Part shown: positions 1-12,559 of the stretch, in pieces
Numbering within the stretch: position 1 is the first letter of the stretch
Layout of the letters: every line of letters begins with the position of its first letter
Made by a program: the position numbers and the translations under genes
The notes under the pieces: model-generated
What the model was told of the DNA's origin: nothing
Database searches by the model: none
What the model saw: the letters and a program-made list of their open reading frames with translations, nothing else
Assembly: GCA_930367205.1 (NCBI GenBank)
Contig: OV884011.1
Location: 168,031,226-168,095,225 of the forward strand
Length of the DNA: 64,000 nucleotides
Source of the DNA: Acanthosoma haemorrhoidale
Lineage: Eukaryota > Arthropoda > Insecta > Hemiptera > Acanthosomatidae
Reading direction: 5' to 3'

Positions 1-1852
1 TCCTTGAACTTTACTAAACCAAATTTAGTCAAAATCAAACGCACTTTTACCTAAAATATAACCTGTCATATGAGAAAACATAAATTCCATTTTCTGCCGG
101 AGCGAAAAAGAATAAATTGTAAAAAGCTATCCAAACAAGCAATAACTAAGAGATAAATATTTCCTGTAGACCTCTTAATAATAATTAGCAGGGCATCCCA
201 TGTCGAAGGACAGACGTGCCGAAATCTAATCTCTTTGTTTTCTGAAAAAAAAGACCAATCGCGAGGTTTGAGAAGATATCTTGTCACTATCTTTATCTTT
301 AAAGCATTGTTCCTAAGCATGTGGTGTGACAAATCTTAAGGTGCTCGAAATTAGCACTTGCAGACTTGGTCGAATTCCCACTGCTCGTGGTGTGGCAAAT
401 TGCTAGTGGCTGTTCTCGTGAATATCCAAATGTCATATGATCCGTCTTCTGTTTCATTTGTTTCGTAGCTCCAAATGAATGAACTATCGTATCCCGCAGT
501 TTAGCGAACATGCGGACAGACGTACGCACGGGAACGTAAGGCTTTCAGGTTTTGAAAAAAACATATTTCGTTGTGGCCAGCCCCAGTTCTATTGTTTTTC
601 ACAGTAGCCATAATATGCTATTTGTTGTTTTTAAGTTTGAAGTGATTAGCAACATGAATCACCTCGGGTCGTGACGAGTTTTTACGATCCCGCTTCGCAA
701 GGTGTGGCCAACTTCAGACAAGGCCACTCAAAAGCCTAGGGAAGAAGGCCTGCTCCACACACGGAGAACAGGGTGGATGTGTCCTTCATTGACTTCCCAA
801 TTTTCAGCCCTTCGTAATTGTTAAATGTTATTAGATGTGGAAATTTACTGGTTACGGTATTTTTTCGAAGAAACCCAACATAATTTTTTATTGTATGATA
901 TTTATGAGAAATATATATCTTTACTATATTAGATGTTTTCTTACCCAACCCCCAAAAAAGTCATGTAAGCCACTGGCTTTGGGATGATTTTTGGAACTAA
1001 CTAAATCATCTCAATCGGTTTAAAAATTAACCCATCACCGTGGTATCATAGCAATGGGTGTGATATATCTAAACCATCTATAACTACATGGTAAGTGTGG
1101 CCTTTGTACTTAACTAGTAAGAATATGTTAATTTCCTCATCACTTGACTTTATTTCCTGGACTATGTTTCAGTTACTCTTTCGTCAGCTTCTTTACTTCA
1201 ATGGCTATCTAAACATGTGATGTGAGAATACGTGATAAATGTAAATCTACCTTGTGAGCATTGGCTGGATAAAAATCGGAAGTTAGTGGATGTTTGTTTT
1301 CTCATATTTCTGTCTATTGTATATTAAGTAATACTTCTTTCGCTTGTTGTTTTAGATATCTTTGAAACTTCAGACTGATTCTACTATTTTTACGATGGCA
1401 GGCAGTAAATCAGAAAACTAGACAGCCTACCAGTGTGAAAGCAAAGCCTTCCCCTTTTGACTTTGTTTGTTTATTATAAAAAAGTACCTTTGAAAATGAT
1501 GTTACCTCCAGGTCCAAGAGAAATGCACGTCCAATGACAATTATAGCAGCGATTATTCTTACTCTAAACATTAGTAGTTTCAGAATCGTGTTTTAACATT
1601 ACTTTCTTGCATTTACCAAATTTTATTGTTGAGCTTTCGGTCATTTATCCTTCAACATTTGATTAAATAAATATTTATCATCGCCTGTCAAGACCTATTT
1701 GTAAAAGGTATTTGGTTGAAACAACCGAAGAAAATCTAAACTCCTGGACAAAATTAGCACATCACTTCATTTATTCATCATAGCAAGCGACTGCTAAAAA
1801 ACAGCTAATGTAAGCGTGCTGGCCTATATTATCAGGGATCTTCGGGAGGTAT
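1..1852. other. No gene recognised
   Basis: This AT-rich stretch holds only short unconvincing frames. A - strand frame at 299-529 repeats a short ICHTT-type motif, but it has no splice or homology support. I see no RNA gene, tandem repeat or recognisable element here. Confidence 0.5.
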
Positions 1853-1912
1853 GATGGTATAAGGTGAGCCCCATCACTTTTTAAACATATATAGACAATG
1901 TATAATGTATGT
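1853..1912 (+). repeat. Short dispersed repeat, upstream copy
   Basis: About 55 bases beginning near ggtgagccccatcac and ending with the tatagacaatgtata motif are almost identical to 3898-3955. The second copy directly follows the end of the Jockey-like reverse transcriptase, so both are probably 3' tails of that family. This copy would then be extremely 5'-truncated. The family assignment is inferred from position only. Confidence 0.55.
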
Positions 1913-2104
1913 TGGGGGGCGCCTGTCAGGGCAAGGGCTTGTCTACCCGGGCACTGCCCGGTGAACGTCAAGAAAGAGATGAATGAATAAACTTGTGGTC
2001 TTTGACCTTTGCTGGCGGCCTAGTCGGTGTGCAGCTTTATTCGTATTTTATTTATTGATCTGAGTCCATAAGATCTTAAAAAGTGTGCCCCGACAGTGCA
2101 CTAT

Positions 2105-2256
2105 GTTCAAGAGAAGAGATACAGGGTAGGTGTTATAGATAGTTTACGTGGTCTTGAAATGACCACGAGTTCACACTCGGTATCTGAGGGTAGGTGAAAA
2201 CTGCCCGGATCCCAAAAGTGAGTGTGGCTGGAAAGAGGCAGACTGGGAGAAAGTCC
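2105..2256 (+). repeat. Repeat shared with the interior of the 18.8-kb solo LTR
   Basis: This block is clearly similar, with gaps, to the reverse complement of about 19427-19533. Both carry the shared words ggtatctgagggtagg and cggatccc. Here it lies just upstream of the Jockey-like reverse transcriptase; at 19.4 kb it forms most of the extra sequence that makes one solo LTR longer than its sister. It may be a small mobile repeat or a stray piece of the LTR family. Confidence 0.5.
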
Positions 2257-3860
2257 AAGAAAAAGAAATGCCAAGAAAGTAGTTAACTCTCTCACAACAC
2301 AAATTCGTCGCTTGATGAGGAATTGGAAGACGGCAACGTGGTATAAACGGCTTCGTAGCTTACACAGCGATCACCGTAAGTTTTGGAAGCTCCACTACCA
2401 CTACCAAGAAGGATTCTGGCGTCTGTCTTCATAACGGCGACGCCCTTTACTCAGCGAAAGATCAGGGAAAAATACTGGCCGACCACTACACGGCAGACAA
2501 TGGCGCTAGGACAGTTAACTACCACGCACCTCAGCAGCTGGGGACAGTACACAACTACTAACTATGTTTCCCCGGAGCAGCTCAAAGCAATTCTTCGCCG
2601 GATGTCAGGGAAGCACTGTTTTGCTGAAGACACTGCCGAGGAGAGGGATTTCCCAACTCATTAACCTGTACAATTCATGTATCAGATTGCGATACTTCCT
2701 GACAACGTGGAAACAAGCTGTCTTGTTCCCGCTGCGGAAGCCCACAAAGAGAGGCGACCACCCAGCCCACTATCGCCTGAATAGTCTTCTCCCTCACATG
2801 GGGAAGATTCTCGAAAAGATAATACTGAAATACCTGAAGGAGTTCTGTTCGGAAAGTTCCATCATTCCGTACGAACATACAGGTTTTGAGGCTCATCTGA
2901 GTACAGAACATCCGCTTGTGAAGTTACAGACGGAAGCCACCCTCTGTATCAACAAGAACACAGCGACTGCTATGATCTCGGTGGACTGCACGCAGGCTTT
3001 CGATACCATACGCCATGTTGGTTTCCTTCTTCCTTCCGTTCCTTCTTGAAGGGCAGAACGGTGAGGATTCGGGTAGGTGATTGCCTCTCAAACCATTCAC
3101 TCTGAATTGTGAAGTTCCTCAAGGAGCGGTTTTGTCTGCGGTGCTTTTTAGCATGTACACATCTGAAATTATTGGGACAAACTGGAAGAAACCTTTGGTA
3201 ATTGGTTTCGGCAACGACATTGCGGTTTACATCAGCAGCATGAGTGCACAAAGAGCTTTTGCACATGCCGAGTCAGTTTGTAACGTAATCAGTGACAGTA
3301 ATATGTAAAACATCAGTGTGAACACCGGGAAGACCGACTGCGTAATCTTTCCTCCTAAAGAGGAAAAAAGCCTTACTATGGTCCTATACTATAGGAGGGC
3401 AAGAGAAATCCCCGGCTTTCCCAATGTACTATCTCAACTATCAATCTCTACTCATTTTAAAAATTGAATTGAAAAAGTACGACCCAGGTCTTACCGGCTT
3501 CACTACTTGCTAACTTCACCAAACTTCTCGCTGCGCCTCAAACTAATGGTATATAAATGTGTCCTCCGGCCAGCTCTGCTGTACGGTGCTCCACTATATA
3601 CTACTAAGACTTTCTTTTAAGTCTCCCACAATTTCGGAATGGGATCATGAGAAAAGTGGTCAGACATACCTCTTTCAAAAGGTTAAAGAACGCCGACCTA
3701 TACCCGTTGCTTGGAGTGCCGTCGGTGGGTGAGTTCATCTACCGGAGACACATCGAGTTTTTTGACTCATTGCAGAACCTAGCAAACCCAATTTTTAACA
3801 CTATGACCTCACCACCCTACCCGCACCGGTGCCAACTGAATGTCGGGGAAAATTAGGTTA
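2222..3860 (+). mobile_element. Jockey-like non-LTR retrotransposon, decayed reverse transcriptase ORF
   Basis: Several + strand frames in succession read as one broken non-LTR pol. First comes the basic linker before the RT (about 2222-2434). The RT fingers and palm follow at about 2564-3049, with HYRLNSLLPHMGKILEKI and SVDCTQAFDTI. Then come PQGAVLSAVLFSMYTSEI (about 3118-3170) and the position of the catalytic YxDD box, which reads FGNDIAVY. The last piece, at 3647-3856, is a C-terminal block. Frameshifts, stops and a catalytic motif without its Asp pair show a dead copy. The RT block order is family knowledge; the Jockey-clade label rests on similarity of the motifs. Confidence 0.85.
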
Positions 3861-3897
3861 AGATTTTGTTTGTTAGATGTAAGTTAGTTTTAAGTTT

Positions 3898-3955
3898 TAT
3901 GATTCATAAGGTGAGTCCCATCACTTTTTAAACATGTATAGACAATGTATACATA
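3898..3955 (+). repeat. Short dispersed repeat, downstream copy
   Basis: This is the near-identical partner of 1853-1912, about 2.05 kb away in the same orientation. It begins about 40 bases after the last reverse-transcriptase frame, as expected for the 3' untranslated end of the element. Confidence 0.55.
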
Positions 3956-4139
3956 AAATGTACATTGTACCTTTGTAACAATCGCAAATCACAGTGTAAA
4001 ATGGTCAAATATTCCATAAAGTGTAGCCAAGCTTTGTCCAACAGGGCATATATTACTGACCTTTTGTACATAACGATTCATTTATATTCTGCTACTCTGC
4101 ACTGCGATGTTGTCGGTGAAAGCAGCAACTGTAGTATTT

Positions 4140-4571
4140 TTAGACCAGGCACCAAGATTTCAGACTTATACACGTTGAAAAGTTCTGGGGAGCTTCGGAG
4201 GGACAATCACCTACCCACATCCACAGCGATCGGTTATTTGAGGAAGCACTGTATAGAGCTGTTCCGGGAATTCCCGGCCACAAAGCACCTAAAGAAATGT
4301 GGACTTTTCTGACAGAAAATTGCGGGCTTTTAAGGCTAGAAACTTTTGCCAATCCCCACCCCCGATATAAAAAAAGTTTTTTTTTTCAAGTTAGATTCTT
4401 CCACTCGGAGCTGACATGAGGGTTAAAACCAATTGGTTATAATCCCAGTGGTTGCATGTTATGCTATGCAGGAAAAGGAGCCATAAATCTGTAAATTTGT
4501 TCATGTTATTGTTCATTTGTTTGTAAAATTTTTTTTGAATAAAGGGGTTTTGAAACAAAAAAAAAACCCCC
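4140..4571 (+). mobile_element. Retroposon 3' end with poly(A) tail
   Basis: The right end reads ttgaataaaggggttttgaa followed by an A-rich run. Two other places end the same way: 25360-25571 (+) and 50800-50940 (-). They also share a loosely conserved stretch of gcagaa-type, taaat-type and ttgttcat words just upstream. That makes a 3' tail of one retroposon family. The frame at 4140-4312 upstream may be the end of its last ORF, but I do not recognise the protein. Confidence 0.55.
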
Positions 4572-4792
4572 GTGGTTCGTAAACACCATGTGCAACAATG
4601 GATCTGGCCACCCAGAAATAACAAATATGAAATTGGCGAGGTTTCGAGATAGAAGTGAGCTTTCTCAGTCTATCTAGCGGTCTGTCTGTATATCTATATC
4701 TGTATCTGTTCTTTGCCTGTATTTTTGTCTTTGTCTGCTTCTACGTCTAGTGTCAACGTCTCTCTTTCTCCCTCGCTCCACCCCTCACTCCC

Positions 4793-5114
<322 letters not shown>

Positions 5115-5475
5115 ACATATCAACATCTGCATTAACACCACAGGCATCAACTATTGGATGTTGTGTATTTTAACTGTTATATGATTGTGGTATATTATTT
5201 TGCCTTGTTGAAATATTATTTCCTTTCTTTTGGCCCATGAAAATAATGTTTATTTTCTTGTAACAATTATTTCAATAATTGGTGGGTACTGAAATCATCT
5301 CAGTTTATCAGTTAATAGTAATGAATTTAACTAAAATAATGCTAAATAAAAATGAGGCCAACTGGATCCATCTTGTACATGTATTAGTTTTATCGCCTCG
5401 AATATTTCCATTAATGCATTTAGATATGCATGAGAAAATCACAGCGGCGGTCACTAACGACCGACTCAGTTAGGA

Positions 5476-5510
5476 TATATAAGGCTGCTGCCGGTGCCAG
5501 AGAACAAACA
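5476..5510 (+). promoter_or_regulatory. TATA-box core promoter of the Gly/Pro/Met-repeat gene
   Basis: TATATAA lies at 5476-5482. About 31 bases downstream is an acagtc initiator-like motif at 5508-5513, and the start codon follows at 5525. The spacing is normal for a metazoan TATA promoter and implies a 5' leader of only about 15-18 bases. Confidence 0.7.
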
Positions 5511-5524
5511 GTCGCATTCTAGCA

Positions 5525-8500
5525 ATGTTTTCTTTCGTAAGTATGTCTACCTCTTAGCACTATTATGAACTAGATAATGTTTTTATAACATATAATACAG
5601 CAATAAAGTAAGTAGAAACAATATGTGTTTACCTAATTAGAAAGGATAAGTAAGGGGTAATTAAAATATTAGATGCCATTTGGATTTTTTTGGTGAAAAT
5701 ACTTATTATTTGTTCAATTATATCGTAAAATGATATTTACCTTTCGAACAAATGTTATCTTTATAATAGGTAGGATGCAGCGTAGTCCAAGCTGTTTTTA
5801 ATGTATCTCGGCAATTTCAGAGGTATTGTACTATCTTCACGCGTCCTATCGTAGAACAAACATGTAGACAGACATGCAGTATTTGTTCGAAAGGAGAGCT
5901 TTGTCTTCGGTAACTCCGCTAGAAGAAGCTTCTATAGTAAGCATTTTTGTTGGTAAATATAGGATGGAATATTTATTTATAAGGATTATTTAGAGATAAT
6001 AAAGGAAGTTTCAGGCAATAAAATCAAAGCCCACCTCTATATGACTATCAGTTTTCGACATCTTGAAACACACCAGTGAGATCAATGAAGGTTAATTTCG
6101 GACTTAATCTTTCTTCCCTTATAGTGTCTTTTTCCAGATTTCCTAAGGGATAGTCTAGACTAGGCTAATTCAGCCTCATTACAATGGATTGTGGAATGGA
6201 TTAAATACGTAATAAGCCATTGACTGTTGACTTCAACTAACGTTTTTGTGAGTCCGTTTATTTGTACCTTTATAGTCAAATGTCATTGATGAAATTGTTT
6301 TTTTTTTTCTGTTTTGCAAGTGACTTCAATGACTTCAATCATCTTTTATCAATAATCGTCAAACAATCAACGATCGCCGAACTACATCGACTGATATAAC
6401 CAGGATATTCACCTACACATTCACTTAATTGTGCAATTATTTTATGTTTGAGCTCAATTAAAGTAAACGTTCTTTCATTTCGTTTATTTCAAGCATAAAA
6501 GTCAATTGAATGAATCAAGGACGTATTTTCACATCGAACGAGGATATTTGTTCATCGTTGAGTTGTGCCGGAAATTTTCCAAGTCAATTATTATTTTGTT
6601 ATTTCTATTTATTATTATTATTCTTGTTTATCATCCTCCCTAATTGACTCATTATCTTATTAAAATTGTTTCAACTTCATTTGTCTTATTAAATTTCCCT
6701 TTTGGAAATTTCATTTTAGGATAGTTAGTTTGTAAAAGTCAGGAATATTAGATTAGTTTTTCTAAGCTTTAAGTAATAGAGTTTAAGTCTATTTATATTA
6801 ATTTTTGAGTAGGGGAAAAAAGGGTGGTGTTTCGAAGAGTCCCTAGGACCTGGACACAAAAGGGGTGCATGGATGAGGTGTGGACGGCATTGCCCCGGGT
6901 GGATCCTTCTTTAGTGTGCCTGCCTCAGGATCAGAGACCGGGTGCACTGAGGCTGATCTTTAAGATGGGGGCGTGCAGGGGACCCAGTCATCGTTAGCTG
7001 GGTGACAGAGGTTTCCCCCCGCTGTTAGATTCGTTTTGAAGGGAACCGCCGAGTTACGGGTGAAGGTCTGGTAACGGTTGGCTGTTGGAGACTCCTTGGA
7101 CGCACCAAAGGCCACCTGTCCCTTCACTTGACTTCACTGTTTTCTCAATCATACATTTTCAGATCATATTTTTCTTTGCTTCTTATTGTTTTTTTACAGC
7201 TTCTATATTATTTTTACATAGTTTTGCTTCCCATTTTTTTTAAATATTGACTTGGCGGATTCCGTCACAAAATAATTTTTGTTTTTATTTTTTCTGGGAA
7301 AGAAAGGAGTAGCAAGTTTGTTTATCGAGGCTTAAATAAACTCGCATGTTCTTCTTATTTCCCTGAACAATTATTCCCGGAAAGAATTAATTTAAATCAA
7401 TGTTATTAATGCATCCTTTTCCCGCTTGTTGGTTTATTTCTATACGTGGTTGCAGGTTTCGTTTTTGTGCAGCCTTTGGACAGTTCAATTAATAACTAAC
7501 TCACTGGATTTAAATAGAGTGCCGCTTGATTTCAAATATAGTATTCATAATGACACAGTGTTTTTTCATTTATCATTTATTTATTTATTTGTTTTTTTTC
7601 ACAACTGTCAATGGCCCCCACCGGCCTTCACTGAACTTCCAGTGCAGTATTTTGCTACCACGTAGCATCCTAAATTTTCCACGTAACTGTTTTCTGTTAT
7701 GCAAATTAATTGTATTCAATTGAAGGAAGACGATTTATTTCCAGCTTCATCATTGAAAGGTAAGGTTGTGCTAGGATGCAAATTGGTTATCCTAAGAACC
7801 CCCCAATTAAAGTTGAGCCGTATGGTTTTTTTTTTAATCATTCACATGCTTTTCTTGACTTTATGACTAATAATTTTCGTTCCAACTTCAATTGTGTTGT
7901 AATTGGCTCTTGAATATCATTTGTAAATTGAGTATTTGGAACCTGTATTCGTCTTGCTTCGTACACTTTGTACCTTTTTTGTGGTTCACTCTATTCTCAC
8001 TATCCCACCACACCCTAAAACTTCAATCATACTCTTGAGAATTGAAATTTCTCTCCTTAAGTATGTGAGATGGTGACACACGTAACATGGCTAATTTTTT
8101 TTATGAGTACGTGTTACTTACAAAAGACAGGGATTTAATGTCGGGAGCAGGCCTCGAGAGGGACAGCTTTGCCTCATAAGTCATTTTAAAATTGAGTTTG
8201 AATTGTGAACGAAACATTGACGGCACTCCTTGTAAGATTTCATCACCTGAGATAAATAAATGCACAAATGTATAATAATAAATTCATATATCTTCTAAGT
8301 GGGTAGTTTCTTGATGCGGGAATATAATTTTAAAGTATTTGATGCAGTTATTTATTCAACAGATGGTCTTGGTGCTGCTGTGCTTTGTCACTGATGCATC
8401 GACCCAGAGCAACACACCAGGAGGTGACGGTGGAGGCGGTGGTTCCCCGATGAGTTCACCAGGTCCCGATGGCGGGATGGGGGCTGGGAGCCCGATGGGA

Positions 8501-10067
8501 ACTGGAACTCCTCCAATGGGGACTGGAAGCCCGATGGGAACTGGAAGTCCTCCAATGGGGACTGGAAGCCCGATGGGAACTGGAACTCCTCCAATGGGGG
8601 CTGGGAGCCCGATGGGAACTGGAACTCCTCCAATGGGGACTGGAAGCCCGATGGGAACTGAAAGTCCTCCATTGGGGACTGGGAGCCCGATGGGAACTGG
8701 GACTCCTCCAATGGGGACTGGGAGCCCGATGGGAACTGGAAATCCTCCATTGGGGACTGGGAGCCCGATGGGAACTGGAACTCCTCCAATGGGGACTCCC
8801 AGCCCGATGGGGACTGGGAGCTCGATGTGGGGTGGGGACCATATGGACCACATTTGCCGAGGAGAAGGGTTGATGTACCGATTAGTACCAATGGGCATGG
8901 TATGCCCAGGAAGCCGTCCTACTGTTTCTACTCCAGGAGGAGCAGGGTAAGTTACATCAAAACTAAGTATTTGTCTCAAATACCATTTACCATTAAGTAC
9001 CGACAGAAATGCCGGGCTACAGGAATGGATGGCTTAGTATTTATAAATGCTTATTAATGCTATAGATGATGTATGATTATTTTATCGGTATTAATAGATT
9101 TGTATTGAAATTAACATAAAACAAGAAGTTCTTACGTTTTTCAAAGAAATGAACGGGTGGTTAACTTTTAGCAAGCCGCTTCAACTGGGCGAGTCACCGA
9201 AATGGCTACTTTCAAGCATTTTTCACTTTTTTTTTCTAGCCTGGGATGGCTCGCCTTTCTTCCGTACAATATGTTATACATATATATATATATATTTTTT
9301 TTTTTTTGTGACATATTTATGAATATTTTAACGAAAAACAGTTTTAAGTGATATAACAACTTGTATATATTTTGTAGAATATAATATGTTGTTTAGGGTG
9401 TCTTCCTTGTTGATTAGGGGTCATTCAGTTTACTAAGGGGATTTTAATTTTTTTTTATTTTGTCAATCTGCGTATTTAGGAATTAACATGTTCAAATGTG
9501 AATAACGAATTGGGAAAATTAGTATGTGCGTGAATTCGTGTAGATATATTTTATTAAATTATTCAAGCAAGCTCTTGTTCTATTTTATTTGTATTGGTTT
9601 TGTTAACATTTATTTCATTTTATATTTTTAATTGAAGAATATGTATATAAACAGTGTTTATTTTAGCAAGGGCTCATTCTGTCAAATGGCCCACTTAACG
9701 TAAATAAATGTTTGTTCCTAAGGGGCATAATCCCAGGATCGTAACTATATTATTGTTATACTATTTATGTAGCCCTAAATATTATTTAGTGGCTTTCTTA
9801 AATACATTAAATATATGAATATTAATTAAGCGATTTCTCAGTATTTACTACGAAAAGCACGCTATTTTTCCTGCTGTAACAGACGGATAATTGTTACTTA
9901 TATAATTTGCACAGGTATCATTAGGCAAGTCGAGTGGGACACCTCCCGGATCCAGTTCCTTCCGGAAGTATTCAAGCGAATGGAGTTCTTTTGATGGGAG
10001 ACATCTTCGAGGATGGACTACCTTCCTAGATGCACAAATTATTTATCCAATAGATAATTACAGATAA
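5525..10067 (+). CDS. Secreted low-complexity protein with 13-residue Gly/Thr/Ser/Pro/Met repeats (spliced)
   Basis: Exon 1 (5525-5536) encodes MFSF and ends at a GTAAGT donor in phase 0. Exon 2 can begin at either of two nearby acceptors, 8348 or 8363; both keep the frame. The better one gives the N-terminus MFSFMVLVLLCFVTDASTQS, a clear signal peptide. A Gly-rich spacer follows, then eight repeats of roughly GSPMGTGTPPMGT (8485-8830), then a short tail with two cysteines. Exon 2 ends at 8946 before GTAAGT in phase 2. The last exon is ambiguous. An acceptor at 9925 fits phase 2 and gives 22 more codons to a stop at 9992-9994. An acceptor at 9915 opens a 50-codon Ser/Gly-rich frame to 10067 but needs a phase-0 donor, for example the weak GTATGC at 8900. 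Function is unknown; cuticle, salivary or egg-coat roles are only guesses. Confidence 0.72.
6826..7130. other. GC-rich island inside intron 1 of the repeat-protein gene
   Basis: About 300 bases are far richer in G and C than the surrounding intron, with sharp edges. They hold G-rich words such as cattgccccgggtggatcc and short near-repeats around ctgttagattcg and ggttggctgttgg. I find no long frame, no tRNA-like boxes and no clear terminal repeats. It could be a fragment of a mobile element's untranslated region or a non-autonomous insert. Confidence 0.35.
8485..8830 (+). repeat. 39-bp coding tandem repeat
   Basis: About eight copies of a 39-base unit encode the 13-residue repeat. Because 39 is divisible by three, all copies stay in register and open frames also appear in other frames and on the - strand. 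Copies differ at few positions (Thr/Ser/Asn/Glu, Met/Leu, Thr/Ala), so the array is young or homogenised. Confidence 0.95.
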
Positions 10068-10172
10068 CTCATTCGAATATATAATGTGTTTTATAATTTG
10101 CTGTCTGTCAAATCTGTCAAACCTGGTGTAGTATTTAACACTTCTAGCTTGTCTTAAGCTACAGCTCAGTGA

Positions 10173-10178
10173 AATAAA
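10173..10178 (+). terminator. Poly(A) signal of the repeat-protein gene
   Basis: AATAAA lies about 105 bases after the longest candidate stop codon and is the first canonical signal downstream on this strand. Confidence 0.55.
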
Positions 10179-10559
10179 ATGAAAGTGTTTAATTCGGGGG
10201 CTTAGTTCTTAGTTTGTTTGTTTTTCCAATTTATATTTTAGGTTTTGAAAAAATGCTTCACAGTACATTGAACCAAAAACTAGCCCTAATTATAAATTGC
10301 CCATGTTGAATGCTCTATGATGGACGGAGAATACCGTTCTACTCTGTTTTTATTTATAGTCAATAATCAAAACACTAAAATGCGATGAACTTTAATGCTG
10401 GCTATAATAATAAATGGTTTCAACATTAGTGTAGCTAACTGAGACAATACTTATTTGTTGCATCATCAGCTCAATGATACAGATTGAATTAACTAAAATA
10501 TTTAGGTTAAAATATGAATATAAAAATTATTAAACATTAACACAACAAATCAACGACTG

Positions 10560-11200
10560 AGGGTTGTGCCTTGACGAAATCCCTAACCTAGCACCCGTAC
10601 TTTGTAGGCTCGCAAGTTGTCCAATTAGGCTTCCTCATTGTCAGAACCTTCTATCACAGTAAGGGTAAGAAGATACCGAGAAGTCAAACTATGCAATCAT
10701 GTCTGACAGAAGACTACCTATTGGTTACTCGGTAAGATGTTCAGGAGACAATTTTCTAAACCATAAAGATTCTTTTGAGATTCCTCTGTGTATTAGGTGG
10801 GATTTGAGATTCCTTCTTCTAAAACAATTAAAATGTACATACCTTCCATTCCATGATCCGACATAACCCAAATGTTTGAGGTGCCGTAGCGGTTTGATAA
10901 CTTCACTGGAATGGAGATTCAGTATGCAGTTATTTTTCCTCCCATATGTTAACTGACGGGGGTAGAACCATGTTTGCTGAAATGCCCATGTCAAACTTGA
11001 GTACTTCAGGAGGGATACCGTCTACACTACACCGGGTGCCTTCCCATTTTAGACCTGAAACAGGGATGCCCATGCCATCAACACTATTCACATACGGTCT
11101 AATTGGGGCATTGTTGCCTTCTTCGTCATTGAAAAATTTATCTGCCAGCCTTCTCCAAGATGATGGCTGCTCCCAACTTGTCTGCTTCTCAGTTGTGATT
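10560..11200 (-). mobile_element. Decayed non-LTR reverse transcriptase fragment
   Basis: Read on the - strand, three frames in turn give pieces of one RT. NGKAPG and VDGIPPEVLKFD occur close together in different frames, matching the conserved start of many RTE/Jockey-type RT domains. Next come a piece with MEWK and an HRGISKESL piece where such elements have YRGISLLS. Frame changes and stops show it is dead. I rate the RT assignment as likely and the clade as open. Confidence 0.5.
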
Positions 11201-11206
11201 AACTAA

Positions 11207-12260
11207 GGAACCTGGTTATTCACTAAACTTTTCCTCCCCAGGTTACAGCTAATATTACTTTCATTACCTCTTCGGCCTGCTCTGTGAGGCTTTCTGTACA
11301 TTTTATAATGACCAAGTCCAGGTTGACTGCTTAGTTTCCTTTACTAAATGTTTATAAGCAATACATATTAAAAAAAAAGTATGTTTACGCAAAGTTTTCT
11401 TATCAGACTCTTCTGTTGCCTTTTCCACCTTCCTAGTCTATATTTCCTTGTGTCTTATCCGAAATCCATTCTTACCTTCCATGTTCTTGGAAGCGTGAAG
11501 CTCCCTTGTTGGTTCCTGGTAGATTTCCTTAATCTTTTCCCACATACACTATTTAATAACATCAAGATCAGTTAACGCTTCAAATTTATTTTATTATTCC
11601 TTGCACTGGAAACTTCAGAAATACTGTTACCTTTGTATTCAAGTCCCTATTATTAATCACCAGTAGTGACATCGTTATCTTGAAACACGAAATAACCATT
11701 ACAGCTAAACCGACCACAGCATTGAGCATTTGAGACTATTTAACGAACGGGCGATAATTTTCTCAGAACTGATTGACGTCGGTCCAACGAGCTAATATAT
11801 CAACAGTTAATTTGGAGCATCCATAGAGGTTCTTGTAATCAAGAAGTCGACATAAAACTGTTTGTCCTATCGTTTCTCGCTGGCTGTTCCCTTTGTGTTG
11901 AGTGTTTCATTATGGTTTCATAATTATTAAGGCTTCAAAGAATGTTACTAACGTAATTAAATACCTCAAACCTTATGCCCTTCTCACGCGTTATGGTTCT
12001 ACTCCTCCATATAACCGATCACATAAAGCACTCAACATATTTCTCACCTAAACGGTGTCAACTTATTCCAGTGTTTATTATCCACGGTCGTCGGTTTTCC
12101 ATCAAGTTATTGCCCAAAACCCATTCGATTGTTAGGTTTCGGTATGGTTACCTTCAGGATGCACATTACAAATATATCACTAAGATTGAGACTGATTAAC
12201 CGTTTAGGTAATGTGTAACTACTGGACATGAAGCCGGCTAATGCTGTAAAGATAATTAAT
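11207..12260. other. No gene recognised
   Basis: AT-rich sequence with only short frames, for example 11975-12199 on the + strand. I see no motif, splice pair or repeat I can support. Confidence 0.4.
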
Positions 12261-12265
12261 ATTGG

Positions 12266-12346
12266 CAAGGTCCTCGCTAGCACAGTTGGTAGAGCATCTG
12301 ATTAGATATCGGGAATCCCGAGTTCGAGTCACGATCCAGTCAGTAT
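12266..12346 (+). repeat. tRNA-like sequence, probably a SINE head or tRNA pseudogene
   Basis: TAGCACAGTTGG (12278-12289) fits a pol III A box, and gagttcgagtc (about 12320-12330) fits a B box at normal tRNA spacing. The acceptor and T stems do not pair well, so I do not call a working tRNA. Confidence 0.6.
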
Positions 12347-12559
12347 ATCTTGACTTTTCGTCCCCCTGCTCACTTCAATTCGTTCTTTCTTCCAGGGCGT
12401 GGAGCAATAAAATCTGGCGAATAATGTGGATATGTGGACTCACTACGAAGATTGCGTTAAACTAACTGTTATTCTAGAGATAAAATGTGTGTGCAATTGG
12501 TAGTTCACAGAAATATTTAAGTAAACTTGAATGAACGGTGAAAATGGTCAGTTACAACT

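Noticed and set aside
8356..8979. Long - strand frames (up to 207 codons) and a second + frame across the Gly/Pro/Met repeat
   Set aside because: They exist because the 39-base unit has no stop in those frames. Only the + frame has a signal peptide, promoter and splice sites.
10946..11206. + strand frame of 86 codons
   Set aside because: The opposite strand carries the reverse-transcriptase motifs, so this is a shadow.
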